From DAOUMU01 sp034409055 (GTDB lineage Bacteria; Chloroflexota; Anaerolineae; 4572-78; J111): a stretch of 64,000 nucleotides of DNA. Numbering within the stretch: position 1 is the first letter of the stretch; each line of letters starts with the position of its first letter. Positions 50,695 through 59,373 of this stretch are shown here, piece after piece. The notes below the pieces were generated by a model that saw only the letters and a program-made list of their open reading frames with translations, made no database searches and had not been told where the DNA came from. The DNA is taken from the NCBI GenBank assembly GCA_034409055.1, contig DAOUMU010000381.1, forward strand, positions 3,160-67,159. The letters run 5' to 3'. A program made the translations under genes and the position numbers.

Positions 50695-51156
50695 ATACTT
50701 TTGTAAACGTTGAAAAATCTCCCCGGCAAAACTTTGAAAATCCTCTGCCCGCAAACTGTCCATATCGACCCAGCGAGGCTTTTCTGCTTCCTCATCCTCG
50801 ACCAAATCGTCGTCAATCAGCTCGAATGTTTTCGGCTGACAAATGAAGAAGAAGGAAAAATTATGATACGCTTCATCCCACGGGTCGTAGTAGAAAAAGC
50901 TTTCTTTGAAATGGAACAACTTACCGAGCTCGATTTCGAGGCCCGTTTCTTCTCGCACTTCCCGTTTCAGCGCCGTTTCTATGCTTTCGCCTAAATCAAT
51001 CCCTCCCCCAGGGAAGAAATATTTACCTGTGCTGCGGATGTTCAGCAGTAAGATTTTGCCATCGTTGATCAATATCGCATAGGCGGCCGGGCGAAAAACC
51101 AGCTTCTCTTTGGGAATGAGTTTTTGATCACCGTAGAGAGATTCACATTCTACCAT
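50662..51156 (-). CDS. Nudix hydrolase
   Basis: 164 residues. The Nudix box is GGGIDLGESIETALKREVRE followed by ETGLEI at about 50-75, with the catalytic Glu residues in REVREETG. Nudix enzymes hydrolyse nucleoside-diphosphate-linked compounds; the substrate is not predictable. The 3' end overlaps the 3' end of the interrupted GNAT gene. Its start abuts the acyl-CoA dehydrogenase stop by one base, so the two may share a transcript. Confidence 0.88.
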   Translation of the reverse strand: MVECESLYGDQKLIPKEKLVFRPAAYAILINDGKILLLNIRSTGKYFFPGGGIDLGESIETALKREVREETGLEIELGKLFHFKESFFYYDPWDEAYHNFSFFFICQPKTFELIDDDLVEDEEAEKPRWVDMDSLRAEDFQSFAGEIFQRLQKYLLCLHRHRIV

Positions 51157-52880
51157 TAGAACGGACTGGCCAGAACTGTCTCCTTGACCTCAAACGGAGT
51201 GGCATCGGCGGCTTGAATGGCTACGGCAGCGCCACGCACCTGGGGCAGATGCTGGGCAATGTAGGCCCGGGCCATGTCCCGTTTCCTTTCCGACAGCCGG
51301 GCATCCTGCAACATCAGCCAGAAATTGAGTACGTAAACCGCCATATCGGTCAAGTCAGAAGCATAGTAATCGATGATCTCCCGTTCGTGCTCTTTCAAAT
51401 GAGCGGCCACCGTTTTGAATAGCTCGGTGGCTTCTACGATCTGGGCTTTGAGGACAGCCAGTTCCGGCCCGTAATCAAGGGCCGTCCATTCGTTCAATAA
51501 CTCATTCAGGGTACCGCCCAGCAGTTTACCAATAGCAGCTACAATTTGCAGTTGGCTGGTCCCTTCGTAAATGTTCGTCACTCGAATATCTCGATAATGG
51601 CGCTCCACATTGAACTCCCGCATGTACCCCACCCCGCCGTGGACCTGCATGGCCTGGTAACAGACCCGGTTACCCATCTCGGTGGCATAGTACTTGGTCA
51701 GCGGGGTCAGGGCATCAGCCAGACTGCTGACCTGTTTGAGCCGCTGGCGAGCCGCTTTATCCCGTTTGTCGCTGGTGGCCAGGTGGTGATCGTAAGCTTT
51801 GGCCAGATCCACCCAGCGGGCGGTTTCATAAATCAAGGCTCGGGTCGCTTCAATCTCCCCCCGCATCGACAGGAGCATGCGGGATACGGCCGGGATCTCG
51901 CGGATGGACTTGTTAAACTGAACCCGCTCTTCGGCATAACGGTACGCTTCCCGGTAAGCGGCCTCGGCAATACCCAGGGCCTGGGCAGCCACGGCCAGCC
52001 TGGCCCCGTTCATCAGCCCCATAGCATACCGGATCAGGCCAAAACGCCGCTTGCCGATCAGATCGGCCGGCGTATTGTTGTACTGGATTTCGCAGGTGGG
52101 CGAGGTATGGATACCGATCTTGTTCTCTATACGGCGGATGTGGACCGTCTCATCCCGTTCCACCAGGAACATGGACAGTCCCCGGGCATCGGTCGTACCC
52201 TCTTCGCTCCGGGCCAGGACGACCATAATCTCGGCCACACCGTTGGTGATAAACCGCTTGACGCCGTTGAGTCGCCAGACACCGGCCTCCTCGTCGTAGG
52301 TGGCCCGCGTCTGGACCGACCCCAGATCGGAACCGGCATCCGGTTCGGTCAACACCATAGCTCCGGCCACTTCCCCCCGGGCAAAACGGGGTAGAACTCG
52401 AGCCTTTTGCTCCTCGCTACCAAACTCGTTGATGGTAGAGGCAATCTCTTGCAGGCCGAAAATCGTCATTAGCCCGCCTTCGGCCCGGGAAACGATTTCA
52501 ACCATCATCTGGTAAATGGTCTCCGGCAGGTTCATTCCTCCATATTCCCAGGGCAACATCACGCCCATCAACTCGGCTTGTTGCAGGGCCTCAACCGCTT
52601 CCTGGGTGGCGGCAGCATAGTGCACTTCACCTTCACGAAACTGCGCTCCCTCCTCATCGGCCTCGGCAGCACGCGGGGCAATGACCGTGGCACAGACCTC
52701 GCCCAGCACCTCCAGCAGGAGACGATAGTTATCCCTGGCATCCTGGTAATGACGCGGAGCCGTGGGGTACGTTTTGGCGTAGCTGTAGCCCTTTTCTTTG
52801 AGTTCGACAACTTCCTGGAGATCTGCTTTATCTAAATAAAACTGTAGGTCCAAATTATCCAGAAAAAAGTTTTCAACCAT
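51156..52880 (-). CDS. Acyl-CoA dehydrogenase
   Basis: 574 residues. The central part has GAMVLTEPDAGSDLGSVQTR (flavin/substrate site), the C-terminal four-helix bundle and the catalytic Glu in TNIYEGTSQLQIVAAIGKLL. The region after about 470 is an extension of the kind seen in the long ACAD branch (AcdA/DmdC-like). It introduces a double bond into an acyl-CoA and passes electrons to ETF. EtfA and EtfB lie upstream on the same strand, so the three form one beta-oxidation unit. Confidence 0.93.
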   Translation of the reverse strand: MVENFFLDNLDLQFYLDKADLQEVVELKEKGYSYAKTYPTAPRHYQDARDNYRLLLEVLGEVCATVIAPRAAEADEEGAQFREGEVHYAAATQEAVEALQQAELMGVMLPWEYGGMNLPETIYQMMVEIVSRAEGGLMTIFGLQEIASTINEFGSEEQKARVLPRFARGEVAGAMVLTEPDAGSDLGSVQTRATYDEEAGVWRLNGVKRFITNGVAEIMVVLARSEEGTTDARGLSMFLVERDETVHIRRIENKIGIHTSPTCEIQYNNTPADLIGKRRFGLIRYAMGLMNGARLAVAAQALGIAEAAYREAYRYAEERVQFNKSIREIPAVSRMLLSMRGEIEATRALIYETARWVDLAKAYDHHLATSDKRDKAARQRLKQVSSLADALTPLTKYYATEMGNRVCYQAMQVHGGVGYMREFNVERHYRDIRVTNIYEGTSQLQIVAAIGKLLGGTLNELLNEWTALDYGPELAVLKAQIVEATELFKTVAAHLKEHEREIIDYYASDLTDMAVYVLNFWLMLQDARLSERKRDMARAYIAQHLPQVRGAAVAIQAADATPFEVKETVLASPF

Positions 52881-52916
52881 CTGCTTTTTACTCCCTACTC
52901 ACTGTTCCCTACTTTC

Positions 52917-53936
52917 CTACTTCGCTTTCTCACGTAAGGCCTCGACAATCATCGGCACGACCTCTCTCAGGTCGCCGACGATTTTGTAATGGGCGATCTG
53001 GAAAATAGGCGCATCAGGATCAGTGTTAATGGCGATAATCTTGTGCGACTCATCCATCCCGGCCCGGTGTTGCACTGCACCGGAGATGCCGGCGGCAATG
53101 TACAGCCGTGGTCGCACCGTCGTACCGGTCTGCCCGACCTGGTGATCACGAGATATCAAGCCGGCATCAACTGCTGCCCGCGACGCGCCGACTTCGCCGC
53201 CCAGGGCGTGAGCCAACTCTTGGATCAGTTCGAACTCCTCCGGACTGGTCACTCCCCCACCTCCGGCCACAATCGTAGCCGCATCTTTGAGATTGACCGT
53301 GGATTGGCGTGTCTCACGGCTTAACACTTTCAGAGCCAAATCGCCCGGTTGAAAAGCCGGTTCAATCGACTCGACCACCCCCTGGCGGGTTGCATCCGGC
53401 TCAGGACGACGCATCACCCCTGGGCGCACGGTGGCCATTTGGGGGTGCATATACGGGTTGACAATCGTGGCGATGAGATTGCCGCCAAAAGCAGGTCGAA
53501 TCTGGTACAGCAAATCTTTGTGGACCTGCTTATCTTTTGAGGTGTAATCGCCAATCTGTAAATCGGTACAGTCGGCAGTCAGGCCGGCCCGGACGGCGCT
53601 GGCCACGCGCGGGGCCAGATCGCGCCCAATCGGAGTCGCCCCGACCAGGAAGATGTAAGGCTGTCGCTCCCGTACCAGGTCAATGGCCATCCGGGCATAG
53701 GGTAGGGTGCGGTACAGCGCCAGCTCGGGGTGGTCGGCCAGCAGTACCCGGTCCACCCCATGGTGAATGACCCTCTCAGCCAAATCTTTCATCTGGTGAC
53801 CGCCCAGCAAAGCCCAAACCTGGCTCCCCAAAGCCCGGGCCAGTTCGCGTCCCTTCCCGACCAGCTCCAGGCTAACGTCGGCAATTTGTCCCTCTTCTTG
53901 TTCAATAAAAATCCAAACGTTCCTTTGATCGTTCAT
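52917..53936 (-). CDS. etfA: Electron transfer flavoprotein subunit alpha
   Basis: 339 residues. The FAD-binding C-terminal domain is clear: VGASRAAVDAGLISRDHQVG, QTGTTVRPRLYIAAGISGAV and QHRAGMDESHKIIAINTD. The N-terminal domain (ALLGGHQMKDLAERV, PYARMAIDLV) fits the partner-binding fold. With EtfB it carries electrons from acyl-CoA dehydrogenase to the quinone pool. The stop is 36 bases before the acyl-CoA dehydrogenase start; EtfB ends 3 bases upstream. Confidence 0.95.
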   Translation of the reverse strand: MNDQRNVWIFIEQEEGQIADVSLELVGKGRELARALGSQVWALLGGHQMKDLAERVIHHGVDRVLLADHPELALYRTLPYARMAIDLVRERQPYIFLVGATPIGRDLAPRVASAVRAGLTADCTDLQIGDYTSKDKQVHKDLLYQIRPAFGGNLIATIVNPYMHPQMATVRPGVMRRPEPDATRQGVVESIEPAFQPGDLALKVLSRETRQSTVNLKDAATIVAGGGGVTSPEEFELIQELAHALGGEVGASRAAVDAGLISRDHQVGQTGTTVRPRLYIAAGISGAVQHRAGMDESHKIIAINTDPDAPIFQIAHYKIVGDLREVVPMIVEALREKAK

Positions 53937-53939
53937 AGT

Positions 53940-54845
53940 TCACCCCACAATGTATTCCTGAATCAACTCCTGGATCATGGTTGCGATACCTTCCTGGGTC
54001 GGTGATATTTCTTTACTTTCCGTTGTCTCCAAGACCACGAAATTGACCTTATAAACCTGGGTTGGTGAACCGGCCAGGCCCAGCTTCGTCTCATCGGCCT
54101 CTACGTCGGTCGCCGTCCAAACGGGAATCTTTAAGTTACGAACCGCCAGGTAAGCCTCAATCGCTTCCTCCGTCTCAAATTCCGGCCACTTTTTGAGCAA
54201 TGACCGATATTCGAGCGGAGTAGCGGCCAGCTTGTATTCAATCCGCTTGCGAGCCGAAGCGGGCCGGGGGCGGTTGGCCGAACCGACCACCGTCAGCAGA
54301 CAGGGTAAGGAACATTTGACAATCTCGGTGCCCATCTCAAAAGCTCTTTGCACCGCAATCTCATCCCCATCCAGGCTGATGATCGACTCGGCGTAGGTGA
54401 TTTGGGGAACGCCTAGCTTCTCGGCTGTCTGCGGGCCAACCTGGGCCGTATCGCCATCAATGGCCTGCCGGCCGCAAAAAATCAGGTCAAAATGGCCCAG
54501 TTTCTGAATGGCACACGTAAGGGCGTATGAGGTGGCCAGGGTGTCGGCCCCGGCAAATTTCCGGTCGGTCAACAGAATGACCCGGTCTGCCCCCCGGTAG
54601 AGCGATTCTCGCAGGACCTCGGCCGCCTTGGGTGGTCCCATCGTCATCACCGTAACCTGCCCTCCATATCGATCCCGAACCTGGAGGGCCATCTCCAGGG
54701 CGTTCAGGTCTTCCGGGTTAAAGATGGCCGGCAGCGCTGCCCGATTCATCGTGCCGTCCTTTTTCATCACCTCGCCGGTGATGTGATGCGTGTCAGGCAC
54801 TTGTTTGACCAACACGACCGAATTATATCTCTTGCCAGATGACAT
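53940..54845 (-). CDS. etfB: Electron transfer flavoprotein subunit beta
   Basis: 301 residues, a little longer than the usual 255-265, with a C-terminal extension. The ETF-beta pattern is visible: VLVKQVPDTHHITGEVM, NPEDLNALEMALQVRDRYGG, TLATSYALTCAIQK and ICGRQAIDGDTAQVGPQTAE. It binds AMP and pairs with EtfA. Its stop is three bases before the etfA start; it is the first gene of the acyl-CoA dehydrogenase unit. Confidence 0.95.
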   Translation of the reverse strand: MSSGKRYNSVVLVKQVPDTHHITGEVMKKDGTMNRAALPAIFNPEDLNALEMALQVRDRYGGQVTVMTMGPPKAAEVLRESLYRGADRVILLTDRKFAGADTLATSYALTCAIQKLGHFDLIFCGRQAIDGDTAQVGPQTAEKLGVPQITYAESIISLDGDEIAVQRAFEMGTEIVKCSLPCLLTVVGSANRPRPASARKRIEYKLAATPLEYRSLLKKWPEFETEEAIEAYLAVRNLKIPVWTATDVEADETKLGLAGSPTQVYKVNFVVLETTESKEISPTQEGIATMIQELIQEYIVG

Positions 54846-54971
54846 GTGTACCTCCTAGAAGGCCTATAAATAAAGCTGGAGTATACCACTCATCTTACCA
54901 GTCGGCAAAGTGGACAAACAGGGCCACAGAGCGTTCCGTTACAATCTTAAGGGTTGTAATGAATGGACACC

Positions 54972-55025
54972 TTGATTTCAATCAAAAAATATGATACTAT
55001 GTAAACACCGTCAGTTTGCTATAAT
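54972..55025 (+). promoter_or_regulatory. Two overlapping promoters before a short terminated transcript
   Basis: TTGATT (54972-54977), 17-base spacer, TACTAT (54995-55000); and an extended -10 TGCTATAAT ending at 55025. Transcription from the second would start near 55032. Confidence 0.45.
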
Positions 55026-55031
55026 AATTGT

Positions 55032-55101
55032 GTATGACACATTTGATTAACAAATAAACCCGACATGCAGTGCCTGGTTATAGGTGCTGCACGTTTTTTT
55101 T
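55032..55101 (+). ncRNA. Candidate short RNA ending in a terminator
   Basis: About 70 bases between the promoters at 54972-55025 and the terminator at 55066-55101, without a reading frame. It may be an sRNA or an early-terminated leader of the gene at 55239. The same strand continues into a repeat (55146-55198) and then that gene. Confidence 0.35.
55066..55101 (+). terminator. Intrinsic terminator
   Basis: TGCAGTGCCT (55066-55075) pairs with AGGTGCTGCA (55082-55091) with two G-U pairs, followed by eight T (55094-55101). Confidence 0.75.
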
Positions 55102-55145
55102 GTACAGGTTGTTAATTAGGTTAGTACTCGATGCAAAACTATCGC

Positions 55146-55198
55146 TGGCGCATAGGGGTGCGCCAGTGGCAAGGCATAGAGATGCCTTGGCTACGTTT
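55146..55198. repeat. GCGCATAGGGGTGCGCCAG/GGCATAGAGATGCC repeat
   Basis: CTGGCGCATAGGGGTGCGCCAG is a palindrome, followed by AAGGCATAGAGATGCCTT, the window-wide family. Confidence 0.65.
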
Positions 55199-55238
55199 TG
55201 CCTGGAAATAAGGTTAAGGGCCTGTCAGGAGGAGTAAG

Positions 55239-56522
55239 ATGAGGAAAAAAAACGAAACTTCTGGACAGCCGGGGTGGATAGGATCGTGTTTGGCCTGGTT
55301 TTTGGGGGGAGGTACGCTGGGTTTTATGGCCATCTGTTCCTTGGCTCTACTGGCTTTATTTGTAATTTCCACCTTCTTGAATGCCTACTTAGGCTGGGAA
55401 TTGTTAGGCTTTGAAGTATCAGTCAACAGACCCATACCTGGCTCAGCCGAAGGAGCCATACCGGCCCCCACTAGCGGGCTGGCCGCCATAGCACCGGATA
55501 TCTCAGAGTTAGAAGTCAGCCCGGCCACGCCGATATCTACAGAATCACCCCTGGAGACGCAGCATAGTACCCTGGTGGCCATGGCCACGAACGCTTCAGA
55601 AGCAGAAGCAACCAGCACGCCCACATCTATATCAGCAGCATCGCCCCTGGAAATACCACATCGTACACCGGTGGCCATAGCCACACCTGCTTCAGAATCG
55701 GAATTAAGCGGCTCCCCTATCTCTGAGTCAGCAGAGAGACCAGGGGAAACAGAAGTTGGTGGACGAACCGGACAGGCAACGCCCCCGGCAGAAGAGGCAG
55801 GAGCCATTGGCGCCCCAATGCCTGGAGCCGCAGAATCGACCCCAGGGACTCCAGCCGTAGCCCTGGCCCCAACACCAACGGCGACTTCCCTGTCAGCCCC
55901 TACGTCGACAAACACATATGAACTCATCCCCCTTGAAGGTGAACGTGATAAGAGACCGGCTCCAAAACATGCTGACTTAAGTCTGAAACTGCGAGAACCG
56001 CAACCGGTTGAAGCAGAGCTATCATTGGTGACGGTTGAAGGCGGCGGTAGTAATGAGCCTCCTCAACTATCCGGTATCGTACCGCCTAACTTTGTGGCCA
56101 CCTATACCCTTCACGATTGGGATTGGAGCTGCGATTGCAAGAAAGGTTTGATTGACAATCCCTGGGGCAACGTAGCCATTGTGGAAATTGCCACCACCCC
56201 TGGCCAGCCTGTCTTTATTCCCAGAAGACGGTCGGATATTTTTCAAGGTAAGTATTACGCCGTAGTGCTCTATGCCACCCAGGACTCTCTGACCTTTGTC
56301 TACTCCAGAGAAGGGACCGTCGCCAATGCGTACAGTGTACATTATGAAGGTTTGCAAGTTGACCCCAACTTGTTGGCCCAGTATCGAGAGAGTGAGGGGA
56401 ACCAGTTACCCGGTTTGACCCTTGATACACCGGTCGGCATAACAACCGATAAACTCAAGGTAGCTATTCGTGACCGGGGGACATTTATGGATCCACGGTC
56501 AAAGGGTGATTGGTGGAATTAA
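55239..56522 (+). CDS. Single-pass surface protein, paralogue 1 of a three-member family
   Basis: 427 residues from ATG 55239 with GGAGGAG upstream. Transmembrane helix at about 20-45 (GTLGFMAICSLALLALFVIS), then LGWELLGFEVSVNRP, a Pro/Ser/Ala/Thr tether to about 225, and a conserved C-terminal domain (about 228-427): LIPLEGERD, LREPQPVEAELSL, the HDWDWSCDCKKG cysteine pair, PGQPVFIPRRRSDI, PGLTLDTPVGITTDK and VAIRDRGTFMDPRS. Two more copies of this domain follow at 58176 and 60499. I do not recognise the family. It is presumably extracellular and held away from the membrane. Confidence 0.72.
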   Translation: MRKKNETSGQPGWIGSCLAWFLGGGTLGFMAICSLALLALFVISTFLNAYLGWELLGFEVSVNRPIPGSAEGAIPAPTSGLAAIAPDISELEVSPATPISTESPLETQHSTLVAMATNASEAEATSTPTSISAASPLEIPHRTPVAIATPASESELSGSPISESAERPGETEVGGRTGQATPPAEEAGAIGAPMPGAAESTPGTPAVALAPTPTATSLSAPTSTNTYELIPLEGERDKRPAPKHADLSLKLREPQPVEAELSLVTVEGGGSNEPPQLSGIVPPNFVATYTLHDWDWSCDCKKGLIDNPWGNVAIVEIATTPGQPVFIPRRRSDIFQGKYYAVVLYATQDSLTFVYSREGTVANAYSVHYEGLQVDPNLLAQYRESEGNQLPGLTLDTPVGITTDKLKVAIRDRGTFMDPRSKGDWWN

Positions 56523-56607
56523 TGAGCACCACATTTGGAAAAGTGAAAAGGGTGTAAGAGGTAACAATAGGGGGCATCTTCCCAGAAGCTGGTGTAACTA
56601 CCTGCTA

Positions 56608-56709
56608 TGTCATTCTGAGTGACCACAGGGAGCGAAGAATCTCCTGTTTCAAGCTAGATTTGCCCCTGTTACCGGAGATTCCTCGTCGCTCCGCTCCTCG
56701 GAATGACAT
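56608..56709. repeat. Palindromic repeat TGTCATTC family, copy 2
   Basis: TGTCATTCTGAGTGACCACA... is mirrored by ...CTCCGCTCCTCGGAATGACA. It matches 17642-17746. Confidence 0.75.
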
Positions 56710-56745
56710 GAGGGTAGGCAGTTACAAGCTAGTTTTGAAACTACT

Positions 56746-56818
56746 GACTTGAATTATGAGGCGATGGCCTGAAATTGAGCTTCCGAGCAGGTTGAGTCAG
56801 TGAATCATCATCTTGACC
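56746..56818 (+). promoter_or_regulatory. Upstream element shared with the gene at 62958, copy 1
   Basis: Shares GACTTG, then GAGGCGAT/AAGGCGAT, then CCTGAAATTGAGCTTC/CCTACAATTGAGCTTC and finally ATCATCATCTTGACC/ACCATCATCTTGACC with 62866-62946. Both lie just before a gene for an exported protein. Confidence 0.5.
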
Positions 56819-56839
56819 AATACAAAAAGGTGTAGAAAT

Positions 56840-57997
56840 ATGAGACGCTTGTCTGTTATCTCGTTATTATTGCTAACCCTCGGACTGATTGCTTTCCTGT
56901 GTGAGGCACCGTTCACAACCCGGACGGTCACCGTGGTCGAAACGGTTGAGGTGATCAAGGTGGTCGAAACGGTCGAAGTGATCAAAGAGGTCGAGGTGGT
57001 CAAAGAGGTTCCAGCCCCCATGACCGTAGAAGAGAATCATCCCAAAGAGACGATCATCTTTCATGACGGCGGCTGGGACAGCATCATGATCCTCAACGCT
57101 ATTGCCATGCATATTACCCAGCACGGCTACGGCTATCCGGTCGAGCAAATTAGTGCCTCCGGCGATGCTATGGAGGTTTATCTGCCGCTCGGCGATGAGC
57201 ACGTGAGTATGGAACTGTGGCGCTTCGGTCGGCAAGAGTGGTATGACAAGAACCTCGCTGCCGGCAGAATCATCGACGTGGGCGCAGTTTTTGAGTCTTC
57301 CGAACAGGGCTTGTACGTGCCCCGCTACATGATCGATGGGGATGCCAAACGGGGCATTGAAGCGGTGGCCCCGGATTTGAAGTCTGTCACCGACCTGCCT
57401 GAGTATTGGGAACTGTTCAAAGATCCGGCAGATCCCGGTAAGGGCATCCTGGTGACATGTCCTGTCGACTGGACATGTCACAAGATGATACAGATCAAGG
57501 CCGCCGCTTACGGCCTGGATGAGCATTTTAACAAGCTGGTGCCCAACACCGGGGATGAGCTTGAGGCGGCTATCATTCAGGCTTACGAACGTGGCAACCC
57601 GGTCCTGTCCTACTACTGGGAACCCAACTGGCTTCTGGGTAAGTATGATCTGGTCCGGTTAGAAGAGCCGGCATACACCGACGAATGTTGGGTGGAAATC
57701 GTCAAGGCTGTCGACCAGGAGCCTGTTGGGACCGTTGCCCAAGCTTGTGCTTTTCCGACTCACGATATCCATAAGGGAGTTTACGGTGGTCTGTTGAACC
57801 GGGCCCCCGAGGTAGTGGTCTTTTTGAAGAATATGTTCATCGGCACGGAGCGCATCGACGAACTGGCTGCCTACATGAAAAACAATGAGTTGACGCCGGA
57901 GGAGGTGGCCATCCACTATCTCCAGAACTATGAGAATGAATGGCGGGGATGGGTGCCGGCCGACGTAGCGGAGAAGGTGAAGGCATCGCTGCCGTAA
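56840..57997 (+). CDS. Glycine betaine/choline-type ABC substrate-binding protein, orphan
   Basis: 385 residues from ATG 56840. The lipoprotein signal is LLLLTLGLIAFLC (Cys about 20). A Val/Glu linker (VETVEVIKVVETVEVIKEVE) leads to an OpuAC/ProX-type binding domain: HDGGWDSIMILNAIAMHI, WELFKDPADPGKGILVTCPV, NPVLSYYWEPNWLLG. Tyr/Trp residues in YYWEPNW suit a cation-pi cage for quaternary amines. No permease or ATPase is nearby. An inverted repeat TGACATGTCC/GGACATGTCA lies inside the gene at 57451-57478. Confidence 0.82.
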   Translation: MRRLSVISLLLLTLGLIAFLCEAPFTTRTVTVVETVEVIKVVETVEVIKEVEVVKEVPAPMTVEENHPKETIIFHDGGWDSIMILNAIAMHITQHGYGYPVEQISASGDAMEVYLPLGDEHVSMELWRFGRQEWYDKNLAAGRIIDVGAVFESSEQGLYVPRYMIDGDAKRGIEAVAPDLKSVTDLPEYWELFKDPADPGKGILVTCPVDWTCHKMIQIKAAAYGLDEHFNKLVPNTGDELEAAIIQAYERGNPVLSYYWEPNWLLGKYDLVRLEEPAYTDECWVEIVKAVDQEPVGTVAQACAFPTHDIHKGVYGGLLNRAPEVVVFLKNMFIGTERIDELAAYMKNNELTPEEVAIHYLQNYENEWRGWVPADVAEKVKASLP

Positions 57998-58165
57998 CGG
58001 TAGGCAGGGCATCCCCATGCCCTACCCGTCCGCCCGTAACGGTAGGCAGGGCATCCCCATGCCCTGCCCTTTCCGTCCGTAGTGGTAGGCAGGGCATCCC
58101 CATGCCCTACCCGTCCGCCCGTAACGGTAGGCAGGGCATCCCTATGCCCTGCCCGCTGAGGCAAA
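57998..58165. repeat. Tandem array of four about 44-bp units (GGCAGGGCATCCCC)
   Basis: Unit: CGTAACGGTAGGCAGGGCATCCCCATGCCC plus TACCCGTCCGCC, with small changes in each copy; each holds a GGGCATCCCCATGCCC palindrome. It begins immediately after the substrate-binding protein stop and ends before the start at 58176. Confidence 0.8.
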
Positions 58166-58175
58166 GGAAAACAAA

Positions 58176-59360
58176 ATGGCAAAACAAGCGAACAATGTAA
58201 CATCCGGCCAGGGATGTCAGGTAGGATCGTGCTTGCTGTGGCTCTTTGGGGGGGCGTCTTTGAGCTTTGTCATGTTTTGCTCCCTGCTTTTACTGGTCTT
58301 GGTGGTCATTTCTTTGTCCTTGAATGTTTACCTGGCCTGGGAATTGTCAGGATTTGACATATCAATTAGCAGACCCGTACCTGTATCAACCGGCATCGTG
58401 ACGATCACCCCCTCCAATATGCTGGTGGCAGCAGCCACGGATACTCCAGAATTAGAGTCAACTGGCACCCCAACGCCAGAATCAACAGAAGCCCCAGTAG
58501 CCACACTAACCAGTACCCTCACAGTGGCGGCCATGGATACCCCCCCAGGCTTAGAATCAAGTGGCACGCCAACGCCAGCACCAACAGAAACTCGGACAAC
58601 CACACCAACCAATACGCCGGCTGCGGTCGCTATGAATACCCCGGAATTAGAATCAATTAGCACGCCGATTGTTGCATCCCCAGAAATACCAACACCGACA
58701 CCAACCAGGATGGCCACGGCCATAATCACAGATAGCGCCGCCTCCGCTTTGGTTGTGCCAGAAAACTTATATGCCCTCATTCCCATCGAGGGCGAAAATG
58801 ATGACAGACCGGCTGAAGAAACCAGTGACCTGAATCTGAAACTGAGAGGACCGGAGCCCATTGAAGCCGAGCTGTCACTGGTGGATATTGAGGGTCCCGC
58901 CAACCCTGATGCGCCCAAGTTATCGGCTATCTTCCAACCTAACTTTACCGCAACATATGGAGTTCACGATTGGGATTTAGAGTGTGATTGCCAGGGAGAG
59001 TTGCTACAAGATGCGGTCCTGGTCGGTATCGCCACCAGGCCAGACCAGCCTGTCTTTATTCCTAAAACAAAGCAAGCCATTTATCAGGATCAGTATTACG
59101 CGATGCTGCTTTATGCTTCGGAAGACAGTGTAACCTTTGTATCCAGTGGAGAAGGAACTATAAGCTCTGGATATACTGTATATTATCTGGGGTTAAAAAC
59201 CGATCCAAACTTGTTAGCGACGTATCGGCAAAGTGAAGGGAACGAACTACCCGGTTTGACCCTGGATACCCCCATCGGGATAGCCACAGAGGAACTCATT
59301 GTAGCTATTCGTGATCAAGGTAAATTTGTAGATGCCCGGTCCAGAGAGTGGTGGGATTAG
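58176..59360 (+). CDS. Single-pass surface protein, paralogue 2
   Basis: 394 residues from ATG 58176. Same plan as the gene at 55239: transmembrane helix (about 18-45), then LAWELSGFDISISRP, a Pro/Thr tether and the conserved C-terminal domain (LIPIEGENDD, LRGPEPIEAELSL, HDWDLECDCQGELL, QPVFIPKTKQ, PGLTLDTPIGIATEE, VAIRDQGKFVDAR). The cysteine pair (CDC) is conserved. It is separated from the first paralogue by the binding protein gene and repeats. It is followed by a lipoprotein gene after 13 bases. Confidence 0.72.
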   Translation: MAKQANNVTSGQGCQVGSCLLWLFGGASLSFVMFCSLLLLVLVVISLSLNVYLAWELSGFDISISRPVPVSTGIVTITPSNMLVAAATDTPELESTGTPTPESTEAPVATLTSTLTVAAMDTPPGLESSGTPTPAPTETRTTTPTNTPAAVAMNTPELESISTPIVASPEIPTPTPTRMATAIITDSAASALVVPENLYALIPIEGENDDRPAEETSDLNLKLRGPEPIEAELSLVDIEGPANPDAPKLSAIFQPNFTATYGVHDWDLECDCQGELLQDAVLVGIATRPDQPVFIPKTKQAIYQDQYYAMLLYASEDSVTFVSSGEGTISSGYTVYYLGLKTDPNLLATYRQSEGNELPGLTLDTPIGIATEELIVAIRDQGKFVDARSREWWD

Positions 59361-59373
59361 TGATTGAATATAT

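Noticed and set aside
57451..57478. Perfect inverted repeat TGACATGTCC/GGACATGTCA in the binding-protein gene
   Set aside because: It lies inside a conserved coding region and encodes normal family residues, so no independent role is supported.
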